From: Hyperoplus lanceolatus
Taxonomy: Eukaryota; Chordata; Actinopteri; Uranoscopiformes; Ammodytidae
Length of the DNA: 64,000 nt
Direction of reading: 5' to 3'
Assembly (NCBI GenBank): GCA_026929865.2
Contig: CM049417.1
Span: forward strand, 18,084,501 to 18,148,500
Positions 24,917 through 35,923 of this stretch are shown piece by piece. The translations under genes were made by a program, and so were the position numbers. Under the pieces are notes generated by a model. It was given only the letters and a program-made list of their open reading frames with translations, searched no databases and was not told the origin of the DNA. The stretch's first letter is position 1. Each line of letters starts with the position of its first letter.

Positions 24917-25825
24917 TAAAGTCATTTTATGCTGGCTAATTGTGATACACTGTGGATATGGGAACCAGATGCCATTCCCAAGTCAGTTTTCCAGAGTGCG
25001 GTTTTCCTATCCCTGCCTAACCTCTGCGTCCAGATTCCCCCCGACGAGCACCAGCCACTTGTGGTCGTCCGTCCCTGCCCATTCTGCTCTGATTACTCAC
25101 ATCCCTGTCCTCCATTAGTTTTACCGCCTTGAAAAAAACAAAAAGTTCCCGCGGGGCCGACGGTAACATGAGTGAGGGTTCCCATGCAGAACTAACACAT
25201 GGAGGTGTAGATGTGTGTTTTTCACTGAATGTCTTTTCTTCCTGCGTTCCAGGTTTGTGCATGCTTTGAAATTGAGCAGATTTCACATTGAACCTTGTTC
25301 CCAGGGCTTTTAATTGCAAATGGCTAAATGTGCGTTTGTGCTATTGCCTTACCGCTATTTCCATTCTGGCATTGTTGCGATTGATTATATTTGTGTTTCC
25401 AGATGGGACATTTCAGCCTTTCCTGGGTAGAGAGCTTGAGGTGGAACATTGTGAGAGATTGAATTTTAAGAGTCAAGAGTTTTCGGAAATACACTTATTT
25501 GCTGAGATTAAAATAAAAAGATTTGTTGGGCTCTTAATGTCTATTTTTTAAATGTGAAGTTACAACCGGTGGCAGGTAAGGTGAGCTTAGTAAATAGCTC
25601 AATAATAAAGAGTGGAACATGGCAGTAACTTCTAGCCTGGTTCTTCTGCCCAAGAGTCACAAATGCTGCCCACCTGCACCTATGTATAAAGCTCACTGCT
25701 TAACACGGTAAATCGTAATGTAAAAGTACAACAACACAATTGCAGTGTCCCAGGGGTTATGGCCTGGGCATGTTGAATAAAGAGCTTTTGAGGTGCTAGT
25801 AGGCAGATTTTTTTGTTACCTTTGG

Positions 25826-26012
25826 ACAGAAACAAGCCTGGCTTTTCCGCCTTTATAACCAGTCTTATTGCTAAGCTTAGCCAACTGGCTGCTGGCTTCG
25901 GTTACTGTACAAACATGAGAATGATATCGATATACTCATCTCAACCTTCCTCAAAAAAAAAAAAAAAAAGCCAATGAGCATATTTCCCCAAATGGCAAAT
26001 AATTCCTTTAAG
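25826..26012 (-). repeat. Percomorph interspersed repeat, inverted copy
   Basis: Minus-strand reading gives 'cttaaaggaattatttgcca', a 'gggaaatatgctca' block, 'catgtttgtacagtaaccg', 'agccagcagccagttggcta' and 'aagactggttataaa', the order expected for this family. A 17-bp A-run interrupts it. It lies opposite in orientation to the copy at 32360, so the two flank the 27-nt exon at 32268. Confidence 0.6.
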
Positions 26013-26882
26013 TCAGCCAGGTTAAACTTGATACGGTCTGTTTTTTTTTAGATTTAGAAACTTTCAGTTTTAATGCATCACAAACATGACTCATCACTTT
26101 ACTGGTTGAAGTGCATGAGTCCTTTTTGCCACTTCTGTGGTGAGTAGCGCTCCTCACCTGCCCCCTCCTCTTCACTCACTCATTCCCTGTCAACACTCGG
26201 TGCCTGGAGGATTGCTTTTGCTTAACTTCCTGTGTACACACATGTTTATTAATATTGTGTAGCTTTGTGAAAAAACCGTGCGGCCCCGTAAAGAAGAGGG
26301 TTGTAAAAAGCAGTAGTTTGTTGGCCTGTGCTTCTCAGAGATGCCAGTGCTCCAGGGTGAGATGATTGGATCCATATGGGCCGGCAGTTTCAGCCTCCAG
26401 CAAACTGCAGCCAGCCCTGTTTTGGGCCCAGGCTTTACAACCCCAGTATGTGAGCTCCATTTGATGGATTGATTTTCTGGAACCTAGATACATTTAACAG
26501 GTCTTTGTGATGAAAAGTAATAAAGCCCAGTCCAGACAGAGGTTACGTGCTCATCCCCCTGTTCCTGACTTTATGCATTGTGTAGGATTATAGGTGGATT
26601 GCTTCACAAGATTGTAGCAACAGCAGCATCGCAGCCAAACCCACCAGAATTGCTTTGCTCATGTCAACAACAGCTAAAGCTATATGGACGCGGGCCAGCC
26701 TCTCGCGGGCGCACTGCACTGTCAGGCGAGCACTGTCAAACTTTCATCCATCATGTTTTGAGTAAATTATAGGAGAGTAGGAATGCGAAGAATGAATGGG
26801 ATATTTAGTGTCTGGCCATCTCAATGTGAGATGATGATGTGAAATTAGGCTGGCAGAAGTAGCTGTAAAATGGTATGAAAAT

Positions 26883-27289
26883 TATACTCAACAAAAATAT
26901 AAACGCAACACTTTTGTTTTTGCTTCCATTTTTCATGAGATGGACTTGCCATTTGCACGCTCCCTCAATGCTTGTGGCATCTGTGGCATTTTGCTGTGAG
27001 ACAAAACTGCACATTTCAGGGTGGTCTTTTATTGTGGACAGTCTAAGGCACACCTGTGCACTAATCATGATGTCAGATCAGCATCTTGATGTGGCACACC
27101 TGTGAGGTGGGATGGATTATCTCAGCAAAGCAGAAGTGCTCACTATCACACATTTAGACAGATTTGTGAACAATTTTTGAGAGAAATGGTAATATTGTGT
27201 ATCTGGAATGAATTTTAGATCTTTAAGTCCATCTCATGAAAAATGGGAGCAAAAACAAAAGTGTTGCGTTTATATTTTTGTTGAGTGTA
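26883..27289. mobile_element. Tc1/mariner-type MITE, about 400 bp
   Basis: Inverted repeats of about 60 bp start ACTCAACAAAAATATAAACG just after a TA at 26883-26884 and end with the reverse complement before a TA at 27288-27289. Arms continue through 'gcaacacttttgtttttgct' and 'catgagatggact', with one or two differences. The interior (200-300 bp, 'gcacacctgtgcactaatcatga') has no transposase frame. This is a widespread non-autonomous element in fish genomes. Confidence 0.88.
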
Positions 27290-28419
27290 GTTTGACATAA
27301 TAATCTTACCATGTGTCCCATTTTGGTTAACAAATAAAACAAAGGATTCAAATATTTGCATTTAGTTTATTTTCACATTGTTGGGCATACTTGCATACTC
27401 AACAGAATAGTGTGGAAGATGTATTGAATCGCTGCTTTGCTCAGGTGCATTGGCGACCTTGTCTGTAAAAAGGATGGTCAGAAGACCACTTAATCTCCAT
27501 TCACTGGCAAAGATCTTGAGATGGGATTAATAAGCATTAACTACATAGTATCTAAGCATTAACTAACACTTAATTAATGTACCCTTTTTGTAAAGTGTTA
27601 CCCTGAAAAGATCTGAAATCTGAAAGGAAACTCCTACACAAAAATATATTTAGTTTACTAACAGTTCTATAAACAGTTGTTTTCTATGGATGACCAACCA
27701 TATAAGCCTCTTATAAGCACATACATAATTTATTTGACATAAAATGTGTGTCTCCCATGAAAAAAATACAGTAAGTTTAGGGAGCTCTACAAGCACTTTA
27801 GTGTGTATGATATAGGAATATATTCTGACACTTTGTCCGTGTAATGGAAGACAGACCAACACAGAACACTCCGTTTTAAAGGTGGGAGGGGTTTCCTCTT
27901 CTTTTTTCTCTCCATACCAACAGCTCATTCAGGCCATTGGCAGGAGACAGTGGTCAGGTTTTGGCTTAGAATGAGAAGCTAAACATGCATCTGGATAAAA
28001 AAGAAAAAGAAAAAAGCTTAATTCTGATCCAGTGGTCCACCATAAACTCGGCAATATGGGATGTTCTGTTACAAATCGTCTTGTGATGGAAGTTTGACAT
28101 AAATTTGCCCAGTGTTAAGCAGCAGAAGATGTGAGGCCTCACCATCAACCTGATATATGTCATTTTCAATAAGCGGATACAATGTTTCTGCTTTGGGGCA
28201 ACTGCACTCATCTGTTCATTGCCACACACACACATGAAGGACAACATTTTACTTCACGTCAATTACAAGGACTAAGCTTTAAAAGGTTTTCTGGCTATAG
28301 TAATTGCTCATGCTCCTACAGTAACTGGAAAATACTGTGTCGGTAGTACACCAGTTCATCGAATTCCCAACCAAATCAAAAATGCACTCATGTTCAGAGA
28401 ATATTCTTAGTAGAAGGAA

Positions 28420-28620
28420 AAGTTAAACATTTTAGGAAATAGGCGTAATGGCTTGATTGAACCAATGTCTGTAGGCCTATAGTGTATATAAAGCTTTGGC
28501 CAGTTAGCTTACCATAGCATGTAAACAGGGGAGTTCTCACAGATAAACATGTTGTATGTTGTTTGTTTAATCTGTACTGTACAAAACGGAGGTACAAAAA
28601 CTGTGAGTTGTGTTTTTAGA
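28420..28620 (+). repeat. Percomorph interspersed repeat, copy
   Basis: Landmarks 'aaacattttaggaaatagg', 'ccagttagcttaccatagca', 'gtttgtttaatctgtac', 'acaaaaactgtgagttgtg' follow the family order. Degraded, plus orientation. Confidence 0.6.
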
Positions 28621-28810
28621 CTTCAGGCAGTAAAAGTTGTAAGAAATTGGGCTTTGGTTCCTTTGCTCAGATCCAGGGGAGCAGTTTCCATGGCCTGTGC
28701 TTAGCTAAGGTTAACCACCATAAAGTGGTATGAATCATCTAACAAATGAACAAAAATTGTGCTTCCAAAAATGTATATTATATTTATATGATATTATAAA
28801 TAGTCTGCAG

Positions 28811-28830
28811 TTTTTTTTTTTTTTTTTTTT
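28811..28830. repeat. T20 homopolymer run
   Basis: Twenty consecutive T on the + strand, not followed or preceded by a recognisable retroelement. Confidence 0.95.
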
Positions 28831-29692
28831 GCGATATGCACAAAATCATTCAAATATCCAGTGGTATCTGAATGTAAGGGTGTGCAGGGAACTTTTTCCA
28901 TGTTCAAAGTTCAAAGTGATTTGCTGCAGCACTGTGAGCGAGTGAGATCAAACAGAAAAGGCACCTGCTGGAAGGCTGGCGTTTGAAACGGAGCCAGAGC
29001 AGGAGCAGTACAAAGATGTGAAAAGTATACACAGGTGCTGATTAGAAGGCTTCCTACGGGCACAACCAGTCAAACCACAAAACTGCAGTGACTGCTTGAC
29101 AAATAGGCGCCCACTGCCGTTCTACTGTAGTCAACAGTTTGCCCCTTTTTGAAAATAGTCTTTGCAGGAGATCCTGTTTAATACTCTCAATAAAAAGCAT
29201 GACTGTATACAGGCTTAAACCTTTTCAGAATGGGCGCTGTCTGCACCTGCTCATTATATGGCCCATCATTTGCACATCAATTGGAATGAGAGTGTGTAGC
29301 AAAATCGTTTCCACATGCTTTACGACCGGCTGGCAGAGTAAAATGAGCGAGGCTTTTTTTGGGGCAAGATATGGTTAGGTGTGTTAAATAGTAGAAATCT
29401 ACCAGTGAATGCTGCTGAGGGCAGTTGCCGGGGACTATTGTATGCGTTAATTAAAGCTAAACAAGCATGATATGATGATAAGAATATGAATATGAATCAT
29501 CTAACAAATGGGCCCCTAACTTCATCAAAAAAGCACGCACATTTAAAGGGAAGGTTTCTGTCGCCTTATATTGAGCCAGTGAGTGAGGCAAATCACTAAA
29601 AACTGAAAATGTTGAACTATTCCTTTAAACAGTTACCTAGAAGTAATGGATCATCTGTTCCAATGGTAAGGTAAAGCAATGAATAAATGGTT

Positions 29693-29880
29693 GGTGGGGG
29701 CGCCCTTAGCTCAGTTGGTAGGGCGTCCCCCCATTGGCTTCGGCCAGCAGTGGACCCGGGTTCGATTCCAGCCCGCGGTCGTTCTCTGCATGTCACTCCC
29801 TTCTGTGCCCCATTTCAACTCTGTCTCTACACTATCAATAAAGCATAAAAATGCCCAAAACATATTGTAAAAAAAAAAAA
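29693..29880 (+). mobile_element. tRNA-derived SINE with poly-A tail
   Basis: A tRNA-like head carries an RNA polymerase III A box TAGCTCAGTTGGTAGGG (29707-29723) and a B box GGGTTCGATTCC (29758-29769), 34 bp apart. A body with 'tgcatgtcactccc' and 'tatcaataaagcataaaaatgccc' follows, then an A-run (29868-29880). The AATAAAG..AATGCCC 3' module is one I recognise from fish SINEs. Orientation is the same as the gene. It is not a working tRNA gene: the region between the boxes does not form a standard anticodon arm. Confidence 0.85.
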
Positions 29881-32267
29881 TACATATTGGTGTTCAGGAA
29901 GGGGGCACGCGAGTTTATCTGACATCTACACGCTGGGAACTACTGACCTAGTTAACCAAACTTATTTTGTCTGGGATTTATATACTGGATATAAAAATAA
30001 AACTCTATGACTTCATTTTTCCTTATAAATTCCCCCAGTTTAAATATTTTCCTGCCCTTATCGTGTAACAATCTGGATTTATAAAAATGCTAAATCATAT
30101 AAAAGCGGAGTTATGATGCCCAGCCATTTAGCCCCGGTCATTTGGATTGCCAGCTGTTTGTATTCGTCAGCACCAGATATAATACCCTGGGCGGGCCTGT
30201 GCAAAATGCTACTGTGGGTATATTTATGTATTTATTTGTTGCAGCCATTCATGTCTTTGCAGTAACAGCTTGCCTATATGGCCTTGTATTGTCCAGAAGC
30301 AATTCTCCTCCACAATGAAACTGATTTTCTGTAGCTGCCTTCCATTTTCAAAGAAACATGCTGGAAACTTGTTTAGCCCTCTCTGGAATGCCTCTACATC
30401 ATTATAAAAGTAAAAGTCCCATTTGAATCCAATATGTTACCTCTGTTATTGCCTCCCAGGGAACCGCAGTCGGAAATATTGTTTTCATAATGGCGCGCTT
30501 TGTGTTTACAAGTGTGTTGTGGCTCTTTGTGTATACGGCCAGGCGAGTAAATAAATAGCAGTTCCAACCTCCTTGGACGGGCGTGCATTAAGGCTGCATT
30601 TCCCATCAGCCTTTTTGTCTGGGTTTGTTGAAGCGAACCCAGAACACGGTTATTTGAACAGATGGGACAATTCACTCACACAAGCTCCTGCAGTTACAGG
30701 TTCAAGACCTCATGACCAAGTCAAACTGGGCCCATAGTGTGAATCCTTTATAGGAACAAATGCAGTGCTGTACATTAACAAAAAAAGCTATGGATAGTTA
30801 ACTCTGCATCAAAAAATAATGTCCATAGGCACTGAGCAAGCTGCAGCTCACTTCCCCCCTCAGAGCAGTGTGTGGTAGAAATTGGCAGATAAAAGCTGCT
30901 GGACTACCTCTGGAGCGTTTCAGTTTTTTCACACTGCGCTATGTGTGCCAGTGCATTGGAAGCCTGACTGTGTCTGCAACCCCTACTGTTCAGGGTCACT
31001 GGTCCATAGCCCTCACAGGAACAGCCTCCAACCATGGGTCTCACTCTAATATCATCAATCAATGGATTAGTGTCAGTGCGCTTTTCGCTGTGTGTCTGTA
31101 ATCTTTGGAAATAAACCATGTTTGACCAGTATTAGGCCGGGGAAAGTAACCGCTGCCTGCAGAGCTGTATGTATGCTGTAGTTGTATCGGTGACAGCTTG
31201 AACCACATGTTCTTTTTTCACCTGAGGAAAAAAGACGTGACATATTTTTGGCAGGTACAAAAATCAGATGAGAAAGTCAGAAGAGTTATTTGGAAGGGGA
31301 TTGCAGAAGATCCAGATCAGTCCAAAATGGCTTGTGTCGTAAATATATTTGACAGATCTTCAATATGAAATAAAGATTAGTGTCACCATGGCACAGCAAT
31401 GTCTCTCTTTAGATTTTACCAGGGACTCGGGAACATCGTTGCTACACGGGTGGTCAGTATGTCACTCTTCTAACACTGATCTAATACTGATTTTGTTCCA
31501 AAGCTATTTTTTTTTCCAAAAGCACAACCTCAGAGAGAGAACTAGAGCCCAGTAGCATGCTGTGCTTCATCATTCAACTTGAATGTTCAAAAATAGTCTT
31601 TAGAAGTATTTTCTGTGCTCAAGCTCATTAGGGCTCCAGCTTATAGATGCACACCTCATTGTCAAAGCCTCTACTTCATGATGTTTTACAGAGCCCACCC
31701 AGGAGCCCCTGCCTGCCTGCTGAGTGACAGTAGTTGGATGCAAAAGTTGCCTCACAAAAACATCTCTGTAAAAATAAAGTGCTCCTCTTGTTCTTAAATG
31801 TGCTGGCCAATAGTCGTTGGAGATTTTTATGGTTTTGATATTCTACGTAAACATGGACTTGATTCGGGGCCTGTTTTCGGGTTTTAATTGTATGTTTGTA
31901 TAAGCCCCGCTTGTCTACAATACGTTAGTACATTAGGGACAGGTTCCCAATCTGTGACAGGGCATTCTAATCAAATGCTGAAGGAGATGTCAAAAACTTC
32001 CCATTGTTAGTTTCATCAAAACTCAATTTGTTAATCTTTAGATTTTTTGCAGTCTCCCTCTAAATTAATTATGCGCATGCCTTGTTAGATGGCTGTGTTT
32101 GTTTATTGGCTAACATGATTGGTCACCCTGGTTTAACAGTTGTTTATTGTGTCTTACCAAAGGGATTTCTATGATTACAAGTAACTGCCATGGATCATTT
32201 GTCGTTTTCTTTCTATTTATGAGTCGTTGAAAATGTTTTAAACAAAATCTCTTGTCTTTCTTCATAG

Positions 32268-32294
32268 GGTACTCCAGGTCCGAAGGGTGAAAAG
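32268..32294 (+). CDS. col25a1: col25a1 exon of COL1 (27 nt)
   Basis: Encodes GTPGPKGEK, three perfect Gly-X-Y triplets, phase 0 on both sides. Acceptor TTCATAG, donor GTGAGT. It corresponds to human GPPGPKGDK as I recall it. Symmetric, so skipping it would leave the frame and the triplet register intact. Confidence 0.92.
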
Positions 32295-32359
32295 GTGAGT
32301 CATTTCATATTTTGTTTGACATATTCATTGGTAAACTCTTGATCTACTTTTGTTTAACT

Positions 32360-32690
32360 GATCAAAGCAATAGTTCAACATTTAAATTCTTGAAAATTCA
32401 CTTTTTCTGCTGTGAGCTAGTTGACTGACTCGGATCTTAGTCAGAGCCAGCAGCCAGTTAGCTTAGTTTAACACAAAGACTGGACGCAGTAGGAAACAGC
32501 TAGCCAAGTTCTGCCCGAAGCTAATGTTAACTAGACTAGCTGTGTCGTCATTGAGCTAAGCTAAGCGGCTGTTCGCTCCAGATTCATATTAACTGAACAG
32601 ATATGATGGTATGTTGTATCAATCCTCTCATATAATCCTCAATAAGAAGCAAATATTGCCAAATATGTTAAAGTATCCTTTTAAAAAGGA
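32360..32690 (+). repeat. Percomorph interspersed repeat, plus-strand copy
   Basis: Landmarks in order: 'caatagttcaacattt', 'gctgtgagctagttgactga', 'gccagcagccagttagctta', 'acaaagactgg', 'aggaaacagctagccaag', ending 'aaagtatccttttaaaaagg'. It begins 65 bp downstream of the 27-nt exon's donor. Confidence 0.65.
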
Positions 32691-34355
32691 TGAAATGTAA
32701 ACATCCAGCCCCTCAAACGTTTTTGCAGGTGAGAAAGAGTCCCATTCTGTATTTGCAGCAATAGTTGGCATCCCGAGTCATCCTGACCTTAAGTCTCGGA
32801 GAATGAATATTTAAATTCTCCTGTCGTTCACAAATCCACAGCGCCGGACATTAATGACTGAAATCCGGAGCCCAAGACGGAGCCCTTAAATGCCTCGCTG
32901 AGCATTCCTCCATAAAACAGTGGTGGAGCATGCAAAATAACCGCACTGTCTCTTTATAAGGCTGCAGGACTGTGGCACAAATGTGTGCCCCTACCTCTGC
33001 TTTAAAAGACAAAAAAACCCACAGATCCCTTGATTCACACCAAAGTCAATAAAGCCCCTGAATGCACCTATAATGAAAACAAATATGCATATTTCCAAAA
33101 TTATACTGGGGGAAGAATCTGCTCAGTTTTACAGGCCAGCCATGAAAAGAGAAAGTATTTATTCACATTTCATATGAAGAGAGCAACAACTTTGGCAATA
33201 AACCCTTATGTTTTTAAGAATGAAATATTACGCATTAAAAAACAAGAATCAATAATAGCGTGAGAGTGCTAACCGAATGTGAAGTCCAACACAGAGAAAA
33301 CGGTTGATTACAGTTGTCGTTTGCATCGAGTGGCACTGTTTGGTAACGGTTGATTTCCAGTAATGCGGTGTGTGGAATGACATTAGCTGTCGTCGCTGAC
33401 CAAGCGTGATGAATCATCAGTGCGATTTCTTAGTTGGTGTCCTTTGAAGAAGCAAATGGAGGCCACAAGCGTGTCTTATTAAACCAGATTCAGACGATTG
33501 TCGAGCATTCGCTTACGACCCTCTTGCTGATTAGATGCGTGTCCCTGCCTCTCATGTGAACCGCTCAATCTGCGCCTTAATTAAATGAAAAACAACTGTG
33601 TGCATTGCTTCCCACCCAAGATGAAACACACAGCGCGCATCAGTGTGGCCATTCACAACTGTTTTTCCCGTTAAAATCTGGTTTTGGAACGAGTGCCCAA
33701 TGAAAACGTGCAAAAATTCCGAGAACTGTTTTATTTGAAATCGCTCAGGCATTACATTGAAGTTTGTTTGAGCAAAGCATCCCATCCATGTGTGATATGT
33801 TGTTGGGGCTCATTTTAACTGCTGTGGCTAAATTGAGTAGGATTAGGCATGTTCACTTCATCCGATTTCAAGACAGACTAAGGTCAGAATAATTCAGTGT
33901 CCAACATTTGGTCTTCCTTCGGTTGTTCCGAACAAAAGTGTACTTTTTGGTTTCGGTAACAATGTCAATGTGATAAAGCCGCAGCCTTCCAGACACAGGT
34001 TGATTCAAAACCAAACTTTTCTATGCTTCGGGAACGTGCCCCTCTGTCCACAGAGATCTTAACCCCGAAAAAAAGGCAGAATACCAAAGCTCTCTAGGGC
34101 ATAAAATCTGGCCTGGCAATGCAATTCACCCACAGTCAGCCCTCCTGACCAAAACCCACCAAACCTCACACCACTGCTCCTTCCTTCTCTTTCTCCTCAT
34201 ACCCAGCCCCTGTCAGTCCATGTTATCATAAGTGATTTTACCCTTCACCACAATGAATAGTTGAGGGTTCCTGTATTATTTATCTTTTATCAATGTGTTC
34301 TGAGTTATGCCGCAGTGATTTTGCTGTGAGTCTCAGTTTATTATTAGCTGTGTTC

Positions 34356-34356
<1 letters not shown>

Positions 34357-34442
<86 letters not shown>
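34357..34442 (+). repeat. (TG)n tract 60 nt upstream of an acceptor
   Basis: About 43 uninterrupted TG units on the sense strand, ending 60 nt before the exon at 34503. It lies close to where the branch point and polypyrimidine tract are expected. Confidence 0.97.
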
Positions 34443-34444
<2 letters not shown>

Positions 34445-34502
34445 CGTCACATGCATTCATTTTCAATACAATCTTCTTTTCTTTCATTCTTCCCTTCTGC
34501 AG

Positions 34503-34529
34503 GGGGATCAAGGCGACCAGGGACCACGG
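34503..34529 (+). CDS. col25a1: col25a1 last exon of COL1 (27 nt)
   Basis: Encodes GDQGDQGPR, phase 0 on both sides, acceptor CTTCTGCAG and donor GTATGT. From memory the human segment is GEQGDQGPR. It closes COL1, giving a 36-residue uninterrupted Gly-X-Y block with the three exons before it. It is framed by two long UG tracts, 60 nt upstream and 53 nt downstream. Confidence 0.94.
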
Positions 34530-34577
34530 GTATGTGGTTTTAACTCCCACCTCTTGTGATTAGCTGATGAATGTGAC

Positions 34578-34582
<5 letters not shown>

Positions 34583-34643
<61 letters not shown>
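34583..34643 (+). repeat. (GT)n tract 53 nt downstream of a donor
   Basis: About 30 GT units, sense strand, in the intron after the 27-nt exon at 34503. Confidence 0.97.
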
Positions 34644-34644
<1 letters not shown>

Positions 34645-35243
34645 CGTGTCTTCCCCCTTGGCAGTGAATTGTGGGCAAAAAAAAAAGGTTTGAGATGCAT
34701 GAAATTCCTGGGATAGTGTTCTCCCCATCCGGCCAAATACATCAAAGCATTGCAGGACTGCTTATTTCTACATCAAGAACAGGGGCCAGGCCAAACGTGC
34801 AAGATACCTTTGGAAGGCACGGCACTGTATACTTTTTTGCCAATCGCAAAGACCTCTTGTCTTCAAATTGAACATGAGTACGGGGGGCTTTTGCCCATCA
34901 GCAATTGATATTTGCTCAATCTTCGCTATAATCAAAAGCAATCTAGTCCTCTCTGTAATTACTCGCAAATTCACTTCACCTCGAACGTGACATGGTGTAT
35001 TCAGGGCTTTTTTTAATCATTTCCAGCTCTGTAAGTTTGACATTTAGCTCAAAGTGCAGTGTTCTAAATGATGATGATGTGAGTGCTTTTCCACGCTCGA
35101 CAGACTCTGAAATGAATTACTCTATCTCCACCTAGCAGAATGCAGCCCCGCTCATTTTTCCTCAAATAATGGTTCAAAAAGGAGCACGGCACACGAGTTT
35201 TGTTTAAGGTAGATTGCATTAACCGAGGGGCACACACATGCAT

Positions 35244-35264
35244 ACACACACACACACACACACA
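35244..35264. repeat. Short (CA)n microsatellite
   Basis: About 10 CA units. Confidence 0.85.
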
Positions 35265-35871
35265 AACTTCCCTAATGTAACTGATGTCGTCATCAAGGGC
35301 TAGATCATATGTAGGCAAAGTCGCTTTAAAATCCCTGTAATTGATTTCCTTGAGGGCAGAGAGCACGTAGAGGTAAGAGCATACAGGACAAGGCAACACA
35401 ACAGCGCAGAGGTTTGTCACCAGCCTTCTCCCAAGTGGAACTGATCCCAATTCTGTATACTGGCGCCCACCCAGACGTCTGTATAGTTTGACAATTAACT
35501 TTATCATCTCTCCCGCGGGCCAGTATGCTGCACGTCAAAGCATGCAGCTTTTCTTATGATTTGGAAGTCAATACAAAAAAGGACCTTCACGGTGAAATTT
35601 GATTTGCGGTCTCAAAATGAGTGATACATCTTGCATTACACACCGTCACTCACTACTCCAAAATGACAAGCCAGCAGTTCACGGAGATTGCGGCTCTCTC
35701 TCCGAGTGGTTTCACACTTCCGAAAAGATCTACAAATACATTTTCCCGGCTCTGTGATATCCTTAGTTAATTTTTAATGATATAAAAAGTATTGGATAAT
35801 CACTATAGTTGCAAAAAGACTGAACCGCCACAAACAGGGCTGAAAGGAAATATATTTCCCCCCCAGCTGTG

Positions 35872-35873
<2 letters not shown>

Positions 35874-35920
<47 letters not shown>
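35874..35920. repeat. (TG)n microsatellite
   Basis: About 23 uninterrupted TG units, mid-intron. Confidence 0.95.

Positions 35921-35923
<3 letters not shown>

Larger units (their letters stand above)
32295..34502 (+). other. col25a1: Intron between COL1 27-nt exons
   Basis: 2.2 kb, phase 0. Holds a percomorph repeat copy near its start and a long (TG)n tract just before the acceptor; 32.7-34.3 kb shows nothing recognisable. Confidence 0.85.

Noticed and set aside
29693..29780. Functional tRNA gene
   Set aside because: A and B boxes are present, but there is no standard anticodon arm and a SINE body and poly-A tail follow; it is a SINE head.
31615..31797. Possible extra collagen exon ('cacccaggagcccctgcctg' near 31697)
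   Set aside because: An AG precedes it, but the frame gives no Gly-X-Y repeat compatible with phase 0 and no donor follows.
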